30,709 bases of DNA from a virus. The notes below the pieces were generated by a model, which saw nothing but the letters and a program-made list of their open reading frames with translations, was not told the origin of the DNA and did no database searches. The stretch is taken from the IMG/VR virus record IMGVR_UViG_3300021962_000425, positions 1 through 30,709 of that record. The stretch is one strand, 5' to 3'. Positions within the stretch are counted from its first letter, which is position 1; the number at the start of each line of letters is the position of its first letter. Below, in pieces: positions 13,516 through 19,993 of this stretch. Made by a program: the position numbers and the translations under genes.

Positions 13516-13571
13516 GGATTTGCCCTGCTCCGCAGGTATCCCCTTCCCTAGCGTCGTAGCGGGGCAAGTCC
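13516..13571. terminator. Probable bidirectional terminator hairpin
   Basis: GGATTTGCCC (13516-13525) pairs with GGGCAAGTCC (13562-13571): ten pairs, one G-T. A smaller hairpin CCTGC-tcc-GCAGG (13524-13536) lies inside. It sits at the convergence of the rightward early and leftward recombination operons and includes the last codons and stop of the WhiB gene. T-tracts are weak on both sides. Confidence 0.5.
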
Positions 13572-13847
13572 ATTTAACTGACCGCCCGTACCACCATGAC
13601 GACGGTACTCTCGCTCTCTCGGGGTTTTACCACCCCACACACCGTACCTTCTTATATCATTCGTTTCGCATTCCATAGCATAAGCCAAACATTTCTCAGC
13701 AACAGGGCAACGCTCACAAATCTTCACCGCTTCATCATAAATACCAGCAGTAGACACACCGACAGCAGTCTCAGGGAAGAAGATAGTAGTTTTCATTCCG
13801 CGACACAGCGCGTCATCGAACCAATCTAAATGTTTAAGGTCAATCAT
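13548..13847 (-). CDS. WhiB-family Fe-S transcription factor
   Basis: 99 residues with the four cluster Cys residues of the Wbl family: C15, C44, C47 and C53 (CRG...CERCPVAEKC). The GVWGG turn (69-73) and a basic tail (KTPREREYRR) for DNA or sigma-factor contact follow. Wbl proteins are confined to actinobacteria and their phages, bind a 4Fe-4S cluster and act with the primary sigma factor. Last gene of the leftward recombination operon; overlaps the coiled-coil gene by eight bases. In phages such proteins can alter host septation or superinfection (known for mycophage TM4); the role here is inferred. Confidence 0.9.
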   Translation of the reverse strand: MIDLKHLDWFDDALCRGMKTTIFFPETAVGVSTAGIYDEAVKICERCPVAEKCLAYAMECETNDIRRYGVWGGKTPREREYRRHGGTGGQLNGLAPLRR

Positions 13848-13968
13848 GTTTAAATCTTTCCAAGTTCGCTGTATGTATTTCAGACTTCAGTTGCTCTATC
13901 AACGCATTCAATCGTGCTATCTCGTCTAGCAGACCGTTCACTATTTCTTCAGTCTTCTTCTGAGTCAT
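13840..13968 (-). CDS. Small coiled-coil protein
   Basis: 42 residues, one continuous amphipathic helix with Leu/Ile heptads (IVNGLLDEIARLNALIEQLK). Its stop overlaps the WhiB start by eight bases and its start lies inside the preceding small gene, so it is translationally coupled. Probably a dimerising accessory protein; not recognised. Confidence 0.6.
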   Translation of the reverse strand: MTQKKTEEIVNGLLDEIARLNALIEQLKSEIHTANLERFKHD

Positions 13969-14041
13969 CTAACTTATCTCCACATACGGGCTTAACTGGC
14001 AACAGTTGTTTAGGTAAACATGAACATAGTCTTGCTTTCAT
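13949..14041 (-). CDS. Possible 30-residue Cys-containing peptide
   Basis: 30 residues (starts MKARLCSCLPKQ) with a CxC and a further Cys. The ATG overlaps the DUF6378 stop (ATGA) and the 3' end overlaps the coiled-coil gene by 20 bases. It fills an otherwise empty gap in a fully coupled operon, which is the main support. Confidence 0.45.
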   Translation of the reverse strand: MKARLCSCLPKQLLPVKPVCGDKLDDSEED

Positions 14042-14337
14042 TGTCTCTCCTTAGCGTGGTGAACCATTGACAGGCAACCGATGTAGCCTGCTGTGTCTAC
14101 GATACTGTCGTGATGCCATCCGCCGTCAGCGATTGCTGTCCTAAGACGCGACAGTTTAACTGCGACCATGAACATGACTGCTTGTTCTACTGTGAGTGAT
14201 ACGCCTGTCATGCCTTCAAAGATGTCGCGTGCCTGTGTGTAGTCTTCTAATGGGTGGGCGTACTGTGCTTGTCTTGCGCCTGTGATTAGCGAGTGTGCTT
14301 CCAACAGTATTTCTGAGCCGTTGCAGTTTTCAATCAC
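14038..14337 (-). CDS. DUF6378-like phage protein
   Basis: 99 residues. The line ARQAQYAHPLEDYTQARDIF, then VSLTVEQAVMFMVAVKLSRL, then DSIVDTAGYIGCL is the usual skeleton of DUF6378 phage proteins: an HPLxD motif, an all-helical body, and a C-terminal DxxGY. The fold recalls the all-alpha MazG-like family, which would suggest nucleotide metabolism, but this is not proven. Overlaps the upstream gene by eight bases. Confidence 0.7.
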   Translation of the reverse strand: MIENCNGSEILLEAHSLITGARQAQYAHPLEDYTQARDIFEGMTGVSLTVEQAVMFMVAVKLSRLRTAIADGGWHHDSIVDTAGYIGCLSMVHHAKERQ

Positions 14338-14572
14338 GATTAGGGTTTCTCCATATTGCTGGCGAGTAGTTCAATTCTATTGCGTCTTTGTGTTCTGGGC
14401 TTTCGTAACAGCGCATGATATGAATGCATGGGTCTGAGCCGTCTTCGAATTCTGCGTCTTCTGTTATAGAAGTTGGTAGCCCGTCGTGTGTGTAGCAGAC
14501 GGGTGGTGAAACCCATCCGCTACGCATACCGATTTCTAACCATTGCTCGAAAGACAATTCCATTATGTCCAT
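14330..14572 (-). CDS. Conserved phage hypothetical protein
   Basis: 80 residues: a short N-terminal helix, then WVSPPVCYTHDGLP (about 20-33), an acidic stretch (TEDAEFEDGSDPC), CIHIMRCY and a C-terminal SPAIWR. I recall this arrangement from actinophage genomes, always of unknown function. The start is TAATG-coupled to the ssb stop. Confidence 0.7.
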   Translation of the reverse strand: MDIMELSFEQWLEIGMRSGWVSPPVCYTHDGLPTSITEDAEFEDGSDPCIHIMRCYESPEHKDAIELNYSPAIWRNPNRD

Positions 14573-14970
14573 TAAAACGCTTCTTCTTCTTGCAAGAATC
14601 CAATCTTACCGAAATCGTTCTGTGCTTTCGCTACAACCTGCACCGTTTTATCTGCCATGACTGGGTTGAAACGGCAAGTCAAACCGATTTCGTCGGCAAG
14701 AATTTTGCTAGATGTTTTCTTCTGCCCATCCTTCTCATAGGTTGAGATATCTAGTTTGCCTACAACAATTACTCGGCTACCTTTTTCAATGGATGCCGCA
14801 GCGTACTCTGCCATCTGTCCGAAGACTGTGACATTGTGCCAGACGGTAACTTTCTTGTCGTCTTTACCGCTTGTTGTAGCAACTGTGAATGTGCCTACAG
14901 CCATCCCGCTTTGCGAGAATTTCAGTTCGACAGGTTTACCTGCGTTCCCTACAATTGTTATGTTATTCAT
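14572..14970 (-). CDS. ssb: Single-stranded DNA-binding protein
   Basis: 132 residues with an SSB-type OB fold: ITIVGNAGKPVELKF opens the barrel, FTVATTSG and VTVWHNVTVFGQMAEYAAASI form the family core, and KGSRVIVVGKLDISTYEKDG completes it. The short C-terminus ends in an acidic tip (EEEAF) like the partner-binding tail of bacterial SSB. It binds ssDNA in phage replication and recombination, consistent with neighbours encoding nuclease and annealing protein. The start overlaps the previous stop (ATGA). Confidence 0.92.
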   Translation of the reverse strand: MNNITIVGNAGKPVELKFSQSGMAVGTFTVATTSGKDDKKVTVWHNVTVFGQMAEYAAASIEKGSRVIVVGKLDISTYEKDGQKKTSSKILADEIGLTCRFNPVMADKTVQVVAKAQNDFGKIGFLQEEEAF

Positions 14971-15125
14971 TTGGATACCTCTTTCATTGGTTGGATTATT
15001 GGTTCTCTTTTATTAGAGACTTTGTTGTCGCACAAATGCAACGGGGGTTCAGACAAACGAACATAGGTGGTTAAGGTCATATCGCAACGGTCACAGAACC
15101 ATCGGGTTTGTTTACTTCCCTTCAT
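14967..15125 (-). CDS. Small zinc-ribbon protein
   Basis: 52 residues with CDRC (about 11-14) and a later HLC (about 30-32), a likely zinc knuckle, plus a basic tail. Its TGA overlaps the ssb ATG. Not assigned; one of several very small CxxC proteins here. Confidence 0.6.
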   Translation of the reverse strand: MKGSKQTRWFCDRCDMTLTTYVRLSEPPLHLCDNKVSNKREPIIQPMKEVSK

Positions 15126-15137
15126 ACAGCCACTATA

Positions 15138-15614
15138 TCAGGGGCGTTTGATAGCCCACGGTCCCCAGCCGTAGCCGTGTTTATCTACACCGTACTGGTA
15201 GATAACCAGCCCTGCCGTAAGACAGACACGAGGGTTGTAGAGGTCATCGACGTGGGTTAAGACACCCTTGTCGCGAAGCCATCGTGTCCATGACCCGTTG
15301 ATTTGGATGAGACAACGGCTACCACCGTTAGGGTCAGTCGGGTTGAACGCTTTGATTTGCCCCCGTGATTCTCTGTGTATCACATAATCTAATGTCATCA
15401 TCTGGTCTTCAGCCCATCCAACTTGCCGTGCCAACTCCCACCATTCTGGGTGGCGGGCTTCGGCTGGTATCGGCGGTTGAGGTATTGCTTCCCTTAACTG
15501 GTATTCAACTGCTTGCATTGCTTGTATCGGTTTAGGTGGTGGGGCTTTTGCTGTTGAGACAGACCCCCCAAAGAACAGTAACCCTGTCACGGTGGCAAGT
15601 ATATATTTAATCAT
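15138..15614 (-). CDS. Secreted lytic transglycosylase / lysozyme-like enzyme
   Basis: 158 residues. Signal peptide (about 1-24: MIKYILATVTGLLFFGG, then A-x-A), a Pro-rich linker, then a GH23/SLT-like domain: catalytic Glu in HRESRG (about E82), then DPNGGSRCLIQIN (95-106), a variant of the family's GLxQI, and YGWGPWA near the end. It would cleave peptidoglycan glycan strands outside the membrane. It is embedded in the recombination operon, not the lysis cassette, so early wall modification or secretion-dependent lysis are both possible. Two Cys residues (about 101 and 131) might form a disulphide. Confidence 0.78.
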   Translation of the reverse strand: MIKYILATVTGLLFFGGSVSTAKAPPPKPIQAMQAVEYQLREAIPQPPIPAEARHPEWWELARQVGWAEDQMMTLDYVIHRESRGQIKAFNPTDPNGGSRCLIQINGSWTRWLRDKGVLTHVDDLYNPRVCLTAGLVIYQYGVDKHGYGWGPWAIKRP

Positions 15615-15621
15615 TAATCCT

Positions 15622-16062
15622 CTAGTCGTAGATGGATACGGTCATCAACTCGTTTACCTCTGTTGGGTATATGAGAAATCCTTTCGCTGGATTGTCGGAG
15701 TTGGGTGCGGCGATTTTAATTTGGAGTTTGTTTTTGTTTGCTCTCAAATATCTTTTTAATCTGCCTAGTTCTATTATACAGAAAGCGTTGGGTGCAAACA
15801 TATACACCCACCATTTCGCTGTTGTTACCGCTATACCAGATGGCTTCCAGCCTGTGTTTCGTGGGTTCTGTTCGAACTCTACAAAAATTCTTCCGTTGCG
15901 GAACCTGTCGTACTTCACTTCGAATGAACCTTCGCTCAAATCCGCAAGAAACTGTTTAACTATTTCTTCGCCTTGATGACCGAACGCTAAATCTTTTGTG
16001 AAGTCATGCGGGTTGATATCATGCGAAGGAACATAACCTTCGGTGCGTTTAATATCAGTCAT
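15622..16062 (-). CDS. PD-(D/E)XK nuclease-like protein
   Basis: 146 residues from MTDIKRTEG. Start chosen because the ATG overlaps the upstream small gene by eight bases, whereas a GTG at 16086 lies deep inside that gene. FGHQGEEIVKQFL gives the conserved first helix with Glu; SFEVKYDRF gives E-x-K (about 48-50); GWKPSGIAVTTAKWWVYMF continues the core. This fits a restriction-endonuclease-fold enzyme such as a resolvase or nickase. A second nuclease of the same superfamily lies two genes upstream. Confidence 0.6.
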   Translation of the reverse strand: MTDIKRTEGYVPSHDINPHDFTKDLAFGHQGEEIVKQFLADLSEGSFEVKYDRFRNGRIFVEFEQNPRNTGWKPSGIAVTTAKWWVYMFAPNAFCIIELGRLKRYLRANKNKLQIKIAAPNSDNPAKGFLIYPTEVNELMTVSIYD

Positions 16063-16210
16063 TAATTTTAACCGACTCGTAGCCACGATTCAAGAACGCA
16101 TCCAAAGCAGAACGTTCGCGTGGTGACGCACCAAGTTTCTGCACAAACTTATCTCCGCAATAGATTCGTTCCATTAAACATTCGTACAGTTCTCGTGCTA
16201 TGTCTTCCAT
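16055..16210 (-). CDS. Small helical hypothetical protein
   Basis: 51 residues (MEDIARELYECLMER...), all-helical; it starts within the stop of the gene before it (TGATG) and overlaps the next start by eight bases. It fills the gap between two nuclease genes and keeps the operon continuous. Not recognised. Confidence 0.6.
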   Translation of the reverse strand: MEDIARELYECLMERIYCGDKFVQKLGASPRERSALDAFLNRGYESVKIND

Positions 16211-16545
16211 CAGTAACCTGCTTTCTTTAAAATAGTTATCAAGTCTTCAAGTCTTAAGACCGCATACTGGTCTGCTGGGTTGCCGTAACTGCGACGCTTA
16301 GCCACAACTATTCCAAGTTCAGCGTTAGCGTTGTCACGTTCAACTTGTGCTTCATGTAACCATGTTGAGAAGTTGAGAACCTTCTGGTTTTTGCATTCCC
16401 AAACAAGTCGCGGGTCTGTGCCAGCGATATCACCTTTGTCGTTCATCCCGTGTAACGTTCGCCGTTCCACATGAGGGTAGAACTGTGCGAGATAGTTCAC
16501 TATGAAGGTTTCGAAACTGGTTCCTTTAGCGCGTTCCTTGGACAC
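16210..16545 (-). CDS. Holliday-junction-resolvase-like nuclease
   Basis: 111 residues with the compact PD-(D/E)XK layout of archaeal-type resolvases and related phage enzymes: Glu in the first helix (about E12), KGDIAG (D39), WECKNQ (E50-x-K52), then a long helix and GIVVAKRR. It would resolve branched DNA made by the annealing protein encoded upstream. It overlaps the ribbon-helix-helix gene by 20 bases. Confidence 0.72.
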   Translation of the reverse strand: MSKERAKGTSFETFIVNYLAQFYPHVERRTLHGMNDKGDIAGTDPRLVWECKNQKVLNFSTWLHEAQVERDNANAELGIVVAKRRSYGNPADQYAVLRLEDLITILKKAGY

Positions 16546-16711
16546 GAGCCGACTCCTCTGCTAACAGTTGGCGTAACAGAAGGCTTCTGCTGACACCACG
16601 TTTCTTGCATAGTTGTTTGATTGTTTCCATTTGGTCTGCTGTTAAACGCAAAGCGACTATCGCTGTTGAACGGGTTTTACCTGTCGGGTCTACTGTCCGA
16701 TAGTTAGCCAT
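16526..16711 (-). CDS. Ribbon-helix-helix DNA-binding protein
   Basis: 61 residues. STAIVALRLTADQMETIKQLC followed by GVSRSLLLRQLLAEE is the Arc/MetJ-type pattern: a strand, a turn and two helices. It would act as a dimer and may autoregulate the recombination operon, in which it lies between the annealing protein and the resolvase. Confidence 0.72.
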   Translation of the reverse strand: MANYRTVDPTGKTRSTAIVALRLTADQMETIKQLCKKRGVSRSLLLRQLLAEESARVQGTR

Positions 16712-17318
16712 TGGTTACACCTTTCAGTTCTGTGAACGCTTTACGCAATGTTGATAGGTCTTTTTGTAGGATTTGTCCAGCCCAGTTCAAGCCTGCTTTT
16801 TCTGCGACGGCGTTAGGTACTAGCCCTGCTTTTTCGCAGGCATCAACGAACTGTTTCACCTGTGTTTTGGTGAGTGGTGCGTTGTTGTCAGTCACGGTGG
16901 AAGCCACAGCCTTGCCTGCTTGTGGCTTCCCCGCTACTGCTGACTTGTCATCCCATTCTGATTTAGACCAGAGCGACAGACAGATACCGAAGCGCATGGA
17001 TGCGTTGCGTAGGAAATCGCCGATGAGTTCTTTGTCTAGGTCTGGTTTGTCTGCGCGTACCGAGCCGACACCTAGGATTGATTTCCCGAGGATGGTGAGG
17101 TGTGCCCACATGACTGCCATGCCGTTCACTTCTGTGATGGCTGGTCTGCCGTTCACCCATCCGCATGGTTCCCATGACCACATCGGGTCGATGTCGATGA
17201 GGATGCGTGTGATTTCTGCGTGACCTACGAAGTCCAGTTGGATGCCACCTCTCGGTAGTTTCCCGACGATTGACGGGTCTGGTACTGCGTATTCGGTGAG
17301 GATATCTTCTAATTTCAT
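16704..17318 (-). CDS. Rad52/Erf-like single-strand annealing protein
   Basis: 204 residues. The run LPRGGIQLDFVGHAEIT (about 20-36), then DIDPMWSWEPCGW, VMWAHLTILGKSILGVGSV, and KELIGDFLRNASMRFGICLSLW is the conserved core of phage Rad52-superfamily annealing proteins. The last 60 residues form a separate helical module (TKTQVKQFVDACEKAGL). It anneals ssDNA generated by the exonuclease encoded just upstream (ATGA overlap), a classic two-component recombination pair; SSB is in the same operon. Confidence 0.8.
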   Translation of the reverse strand: MKLEDILTEYAVPDPSIVGKLPRGGIQLDFVGHAEITRILIDIDPMWSWEPCGWVNGRPAITEVNGMAVMWAHLTILGKSILGVGSVRADKPDLDKELIGDFLRNASMRFGICLSLWSKSEWDDKSAVAGKPQAGKAVASTVTDNNAPLTKTQVKQFVDACEKAGLVPNAVAEKAGLNWAGQILQKDLSTLRKAFTELKGVTNG

Positions 17319-18274
17319 ACTCGTTCCCCTTTCAAGAGAAGTGTTCTGTTGGTTACTTTCTTACTGTATTTCTCTGCTATTGCTGGTTCTAATGCTTTTA
17401 ATGCTTTGATGTCTAGGCTTGCCCATGTTCTGCCTTTCCATGTGGCGATGATTGTGCCGTTCACGGTGGCGTATTCGTTTGCGCCTATCATGTCGCACAG
17501 TTCTGCTTTCAATCTGTCTTCCATTTCTTGGTATGCTTTCAATTCTTTCTTAACGTGTTTCAATTGCTCTACCAGTTCGGCGGCTGTTGGGGGCAGTTCA
17601 ACTGTTGTGCCTGTCGGTTTCTGGTATCGGGTGCTAATCGTTTCATATGACCAATGCACACCATCTGGGGTGATGCCAAGGTCAATGGATGTCAACCATT
17701 TCGCTACCGCGTCACAATGCTCCTGTTTTTCTTGGTCGGTTATCTTCTGCTCATAGATGTAGAGAACCATCGTTGAGTCAAATATCGCCCATGTGATGAG
17801 GTCTACGTCAGCGCAGATGGCTTGTTGGATGCCTTGGATGCGCCAATAGTCTGGCAGTTCGCCACCCCATTCACGGCTCATCGTTTTGATTTCCAACACT
17901 TTGCGTTCGTCACCGTTCTCGTAGAGTCCGTCGAGGGTGGCTATCATGCGTGCACCTTCGGGTGTTTCTGCGCTGAACATTTCCTCTGGTGTTATATATG
18001 GGATGCCTGTTTTGTCGCAAGCCCATTGCAACACGAAAGGTTCCAGACGGTTCCCTCGTTCCATTGCAGGGTTCGGTGGTATCGGTGATGGTGGTACGTC
18101 GCCTAATAGTTCGGCGGCGTATTTGTCTGCTGGTACGAATGGGTGTAGCCCGTAGATTGCGGCGACCGCTGATGCGGATACCCGTTTACGTTTCTTGTCA
18201 TCCCAGAATCTGAGATTCAACCAGTCTTGTTCCCCGTGTGTGGGTTTGGTGATGCGTTGTAACGTGATGTTCAT
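17315..18274 (-). CDS. YqaJ-like viral recombinase (exonuclease)
   Basis: 319 residues from MNITLQRITKP, with GAAGGGAAAAC upstream of the ATG. The longer reading frame to 18334 starts upstream of the predicted transcription start and is rejected. YqaJ-type features: WLNLRF near the N-terminus, KRVSASAVAAIYGLHPF, GNRLEP (Glu about 78), MIATLDGLY (Asp about 115), LEIKTM (E128-x-K130), and YWRIQGIQQA with the late conserved Gln residues. The C-terminal third is a coiled-coil helix followed by a small domain. It degrades DNA ends to feed the annealing protein. First gene of the operon, directly after a strong promoter. Confidence 0.82.
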   Translation of the reverse strand: MNITLQRITKPTHGEQDWLNLRFWDDKKRKRVSASAVAAIYGLHPFVPADKYAAELLGDVPPSPIPPNPAMERGNRLEPFVLQWACDKTGIPYITPEEMFSAETPEGARMIATLDGLYENGDERKVLEIKTMSREWGGELPDYWRIQGIQQAICADVDLITWAIFDSTMVLYIYEQKITDQEKQEHCDAVAKWLTSIDLGITPDGVHWSYETISTRYQKPTGTTVELPPTAAELVEQLKHVKKELKAYQEMEDRLKAELCDMIGANEYATVNGTIIATWKGRTWASLDIKALKALEPAIAEKYSKKVTNRTLLLKGERV

Positions 18275-18305
18275 GTTTTCCCTTCTCGTAATTGATACTT
18301 GTAAT

Positions 18306-18334
18306 ACTGTATAGCAGATTGGGGTGGCTGTCAA
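18306..18334 (-). promoter_or_regulatory. Promoter of recombination operon
   Basis: On the minus strand: TTGACA (18334-18329), 17-base spacer, TACAGT (18311-18306). The predicted start is near 18299, and the ATG of the exonuclease gene is at 18274 with a good ribosome-binding site. The -10 lies in TATACAGTAT. The TTGACA-N17-TANNNT form matches the rightward early promoters. Confidence 0.72.
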
Positions 18335-18338
18335 CCCT

Positions 18339-18584
18339 TTAAGAAAGAATTTTTATTTGCTCAACCATCTTCAAAGGGATAGCAAGAATGTGGTCTGCGG
18401 AATCCTCAATATAAGATTGCGCGATAACAATATGGTTTGGTTTAGCGTCAGGCAACAACCAGCCAACGGAATGTACGACTGCTGGTTCAGGTTCGATGTC
18501 TGTTGTCGGCATCCATCCTGTTGATACCGAATGGGCGTCATGCCATACCAGTAGCACCATCGTATGTTTGTACCCTTCGGTCAT
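18339..18584 (-). CDS. Conserved phage hypothetical protein
   Basis: 81 residues. VLLVWHDAHS, then VHSVGWLLPD, NHIVIAQSY and LAIPLKMVEQI form a small beta sandwich pattern that I recall from many phage genomes, function unknown. The ATG lies four bases after the upstream stop. Last gene of the lysis-side block; its 3' end is next to the recombination promoter. Confidence 0.7.
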   Translation of the reverse strand: MTEGYKHTMVLLVWHDAHSVSTGWMPTTDIEPEPAVVHSVGWLLPDAKPNHIVIAQSYIEDSADHILAIPLKMVEQIKILS

Positions 18585-18588
18585 AGCA

Positions 18589-18747
18589 TCAGTTTACCTG
18601 TTGGGTGTAGCGGGGTGAGGGTTTAGTTGCGTCGATTAGGTGGTCTAAAGCGTTGAGTGCTTCGAAGAATTCTTGTTCTTCGGTGTGGCTGGAGACCCTT
18701 GCTTTTACTAAGAATTTCCTTATATTGTATAGCGTTTCTCTTGTCAT
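18589..18747 (-). CDS. Small helical hypothetical protein
   Basis: 52 residues (MTRETLYNIRKFLVKARVSS...), helical, charged; not recognised. The start codon overlaps the spacer of an inverted repeat CTTGTCA/TGACAAG (18740-18760), which could affect its translation or be an operator. Four-base gap to the next gene. Confidence 0.6.
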   Translation of the reverse strand: MTRETLYNIRKFLVKARVSSHTEEQEFFEALNALDHLIDATKPSPRYTQQVN

Positions 18748-18779
18748 AGGACTTGACAAGATAGCAGGTCGACGAATTG

Positions 18780-18944
18780 TTAGTCGGTTGTTTCCGAGTA
18801 ATTTGCGTGGCTCATAGCCATTAGTTTTCCGTCTGGTTTATAGGCAATCCACGTCGGGGCGTCAGGGTCGCAACGGCATCCGATTGTTTTGTTGGGCTGA
18901 TGCGTAACAAGTGTGTTACATTTATTGCAGAATGCTGTCGGCAC
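18780..18944 (-). CDS. Small zinc-ribbon protein
   Basis: 54 residues with CNKC (about 6-9) and CRC (about 23-25), then DPDAPTWIAYKPDG; a compact zinc ribbon. The start is a GTG one base after the preceding stop, with AAGAGGTA before it; no ATG fits the N-terminal Cys pair. It resembles small phage proteins of unknown function. Confidence 0.62.
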   Translation of the reverse strand: MPTAFCNKCNTLVTHQPNKTIGCRCDPDAPTWIAYKPDGKLMAMSHANYSETTD

Positions 18945-18945
18945 A

Positions 18946-19164
18946 CTACCTCTTGTGTTCTTGAAGATGACTTTCTAAACCGTCAGCAACCTTATCAACT
19001 TTATGCTCAACCCTGTTCACACTACTGAACACGTGTTGCAACATACCAGCAACAACAGCATGGTCTTCCCGATTCTCTTTACGAAACATTGCAAGAAGAG
19101 TGACAATAATCCCACCGACCGCTGTGACAACAGCCGAAAGAATTAACGCCCAACCGCCATCCAT
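18946..19164 (-). CDS. One-helix membrane protein, possible holin
   Basis: 72 residues: an N-terminal transmembrane segment (WALILSAVVTAVGGIIVTLLAMF, about 5-27) with almost no residues before it, then a charged coiled-coil tail (VNRVEHKVDKVADGLESHL). Start TAATG-coupled to the endolysin stop. Membrane proteins of this shape directly after an actinophage endolysin are often called holins or antiholins. With two other candidates upstream, which one forms the lesion cannot be told. Confidence 0.65.
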   Translation of the reverse strand: MDGGWALILSAVVTAVGGIIVTLLAMFRKENREDHAVVAGMLQHVFSSVNRVEHKVDKVADGLESHLQEHKR

Positions 19165-19748
19165 TATGCGGGCTTAACTTTCGCTTCGAAATCGAGAACA
19201 GCCTGCGGCACTTTATCGCCAGCAACATAACGGATATGCCACGGCTCAGACTGCAACTCCCACGACCAACCCAACGACGGGGCTACATCAAGAAGAAACT
19301 GCAAACCTGTGCGACGTGCAACTTTAGGTTTTGTTGTAATTGACACCACGCCACCCTTTTTGCCTTTAAGTTTTAACGCCGCATCAATAGCCAAACCCCA
19401 CCCATGATTCGATGTTCCAGGTGTAGCAACAGGCGCACCGTTATGGAGATACCATTTCTTCCCGTTAAACGTACGAACAACTTGTGTGCTTTTCTTAACA
19501 TCAGGAAAGGGTTTCATGCGTGATTGAAACAGCGAAAGTTGTTGCTCGAACGGGCGGTAGTCACCAACATGAACTAAATCTAAACCTTCTTGTGCGCCCA
19601 GTTCTTGAAGAATGGACCAAGATGTTGCGGCAAGATGGTGCATGCGACCCGAAGGGGCGATATTACGCAACAATTTAGATGGCACACGCCCGTTTACAAC
19701 TCCCTTTAAGTCTTTTGGGAGAACAAATTTAGCGACAGGATACTTCAC
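19164..19748 (-). CDS. Endolysin, M15 D-Ala-D-Ala peptidase type
   Basis: 194 residues. VHVGDYRPFEQQLSLFQSR (about 59-77) is the usual lead-in; SNHGWGLAID (113-122) supplies His115 and Asp122, and EPWH (168-171) supplies Glu168 and His171, the complete zinc/catalytic set of M15 peptidases. No signal peptide, so release needs a holin. The start is a GTG in a TAGTG overlap with the upstream membrane gene. No separate wall-binding domain is seen. It would cleave the peptide part of peptidoglycan at the end of infection. Confidence 0.88.
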   Translation of the reverse strand: MKYPVAKFVLPKDLKGVVNGRVPSKLLRNIAPSGRMHHLAATSWSILQELGAQEGLDLVHVGDYRPFEQQLSLFQSRMKPFPDVKKSTQVVRTFNGKKWYLHNGAPVATPGTSNHGWGLAIDAALKLKGKKGGVVSITTKPKVARRTGLQFLLDVAPSLGWSWELQSEPWHIRYVAGDKVPQAVLDFEAKVKPA

Positions 19749-19993
19749 TATTTTTTCTTAGTCTTGGTTCCGAACGCTGCCGAGATTTCTTCTGCCGTGA
19801 GTTCGCCGTCAACTGATGCGGCGGCAAGTTTCTGTACAACACCGAACAGGGCTGTCAAGCCTGCGACACCAGCGGACTTGATTACGTCGACACCGAGGAT
19901 TGCGCCACCTGTGATGATAGGTAGGGCTGATGCGATGAACAAAGATACGAGTCTTTGTACTAGGTCTAGGGTTTTGGCAATCATGGAGTTCAT
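19748..19993 (-). CDS. Probable holin
   Basis: 81 residues from MNSMIAKT, with AAAGGA seven bases upstream and a start inside the upstream stop (ATGA). Hydrophobic segments LVSLFIASALPIITGGAIL (about 14-32) and VIKSAGVAGLTALFGVVQKL (about 37-56), then an acidic linker and a basic KTKKK tail: two helices, small size, charged end, as in r1t-like holins. It lies immediately before the endolysin. A longer frame reaching 20122 is a read-through of the neighbouring gene's sequence. Confidence 0.68.
   Translation of the reverse strand: MNSMIAKTLDLVQRLVSLFIASALPIITGGAILGVDVIKSAGVAGLTALFGVVQKLAAASVDGELTAEEISAAFGTKTKKK

Noticed and set aside
13540-13565. CCCTAGCGTCG looked like a third copy of the three-way-junction RNA
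   Set aside because: Only the first bases match; no GGCG partner, no TTCGAT loop and no closing CTAGGG follow.
18275-18334. Longer N-terminus for the YqaJ-like exonuclease
   Set aside because: The extension covers the promoter, precedes the predicted transcription start and lacks the strong ribosome-binding site seen before 18274.
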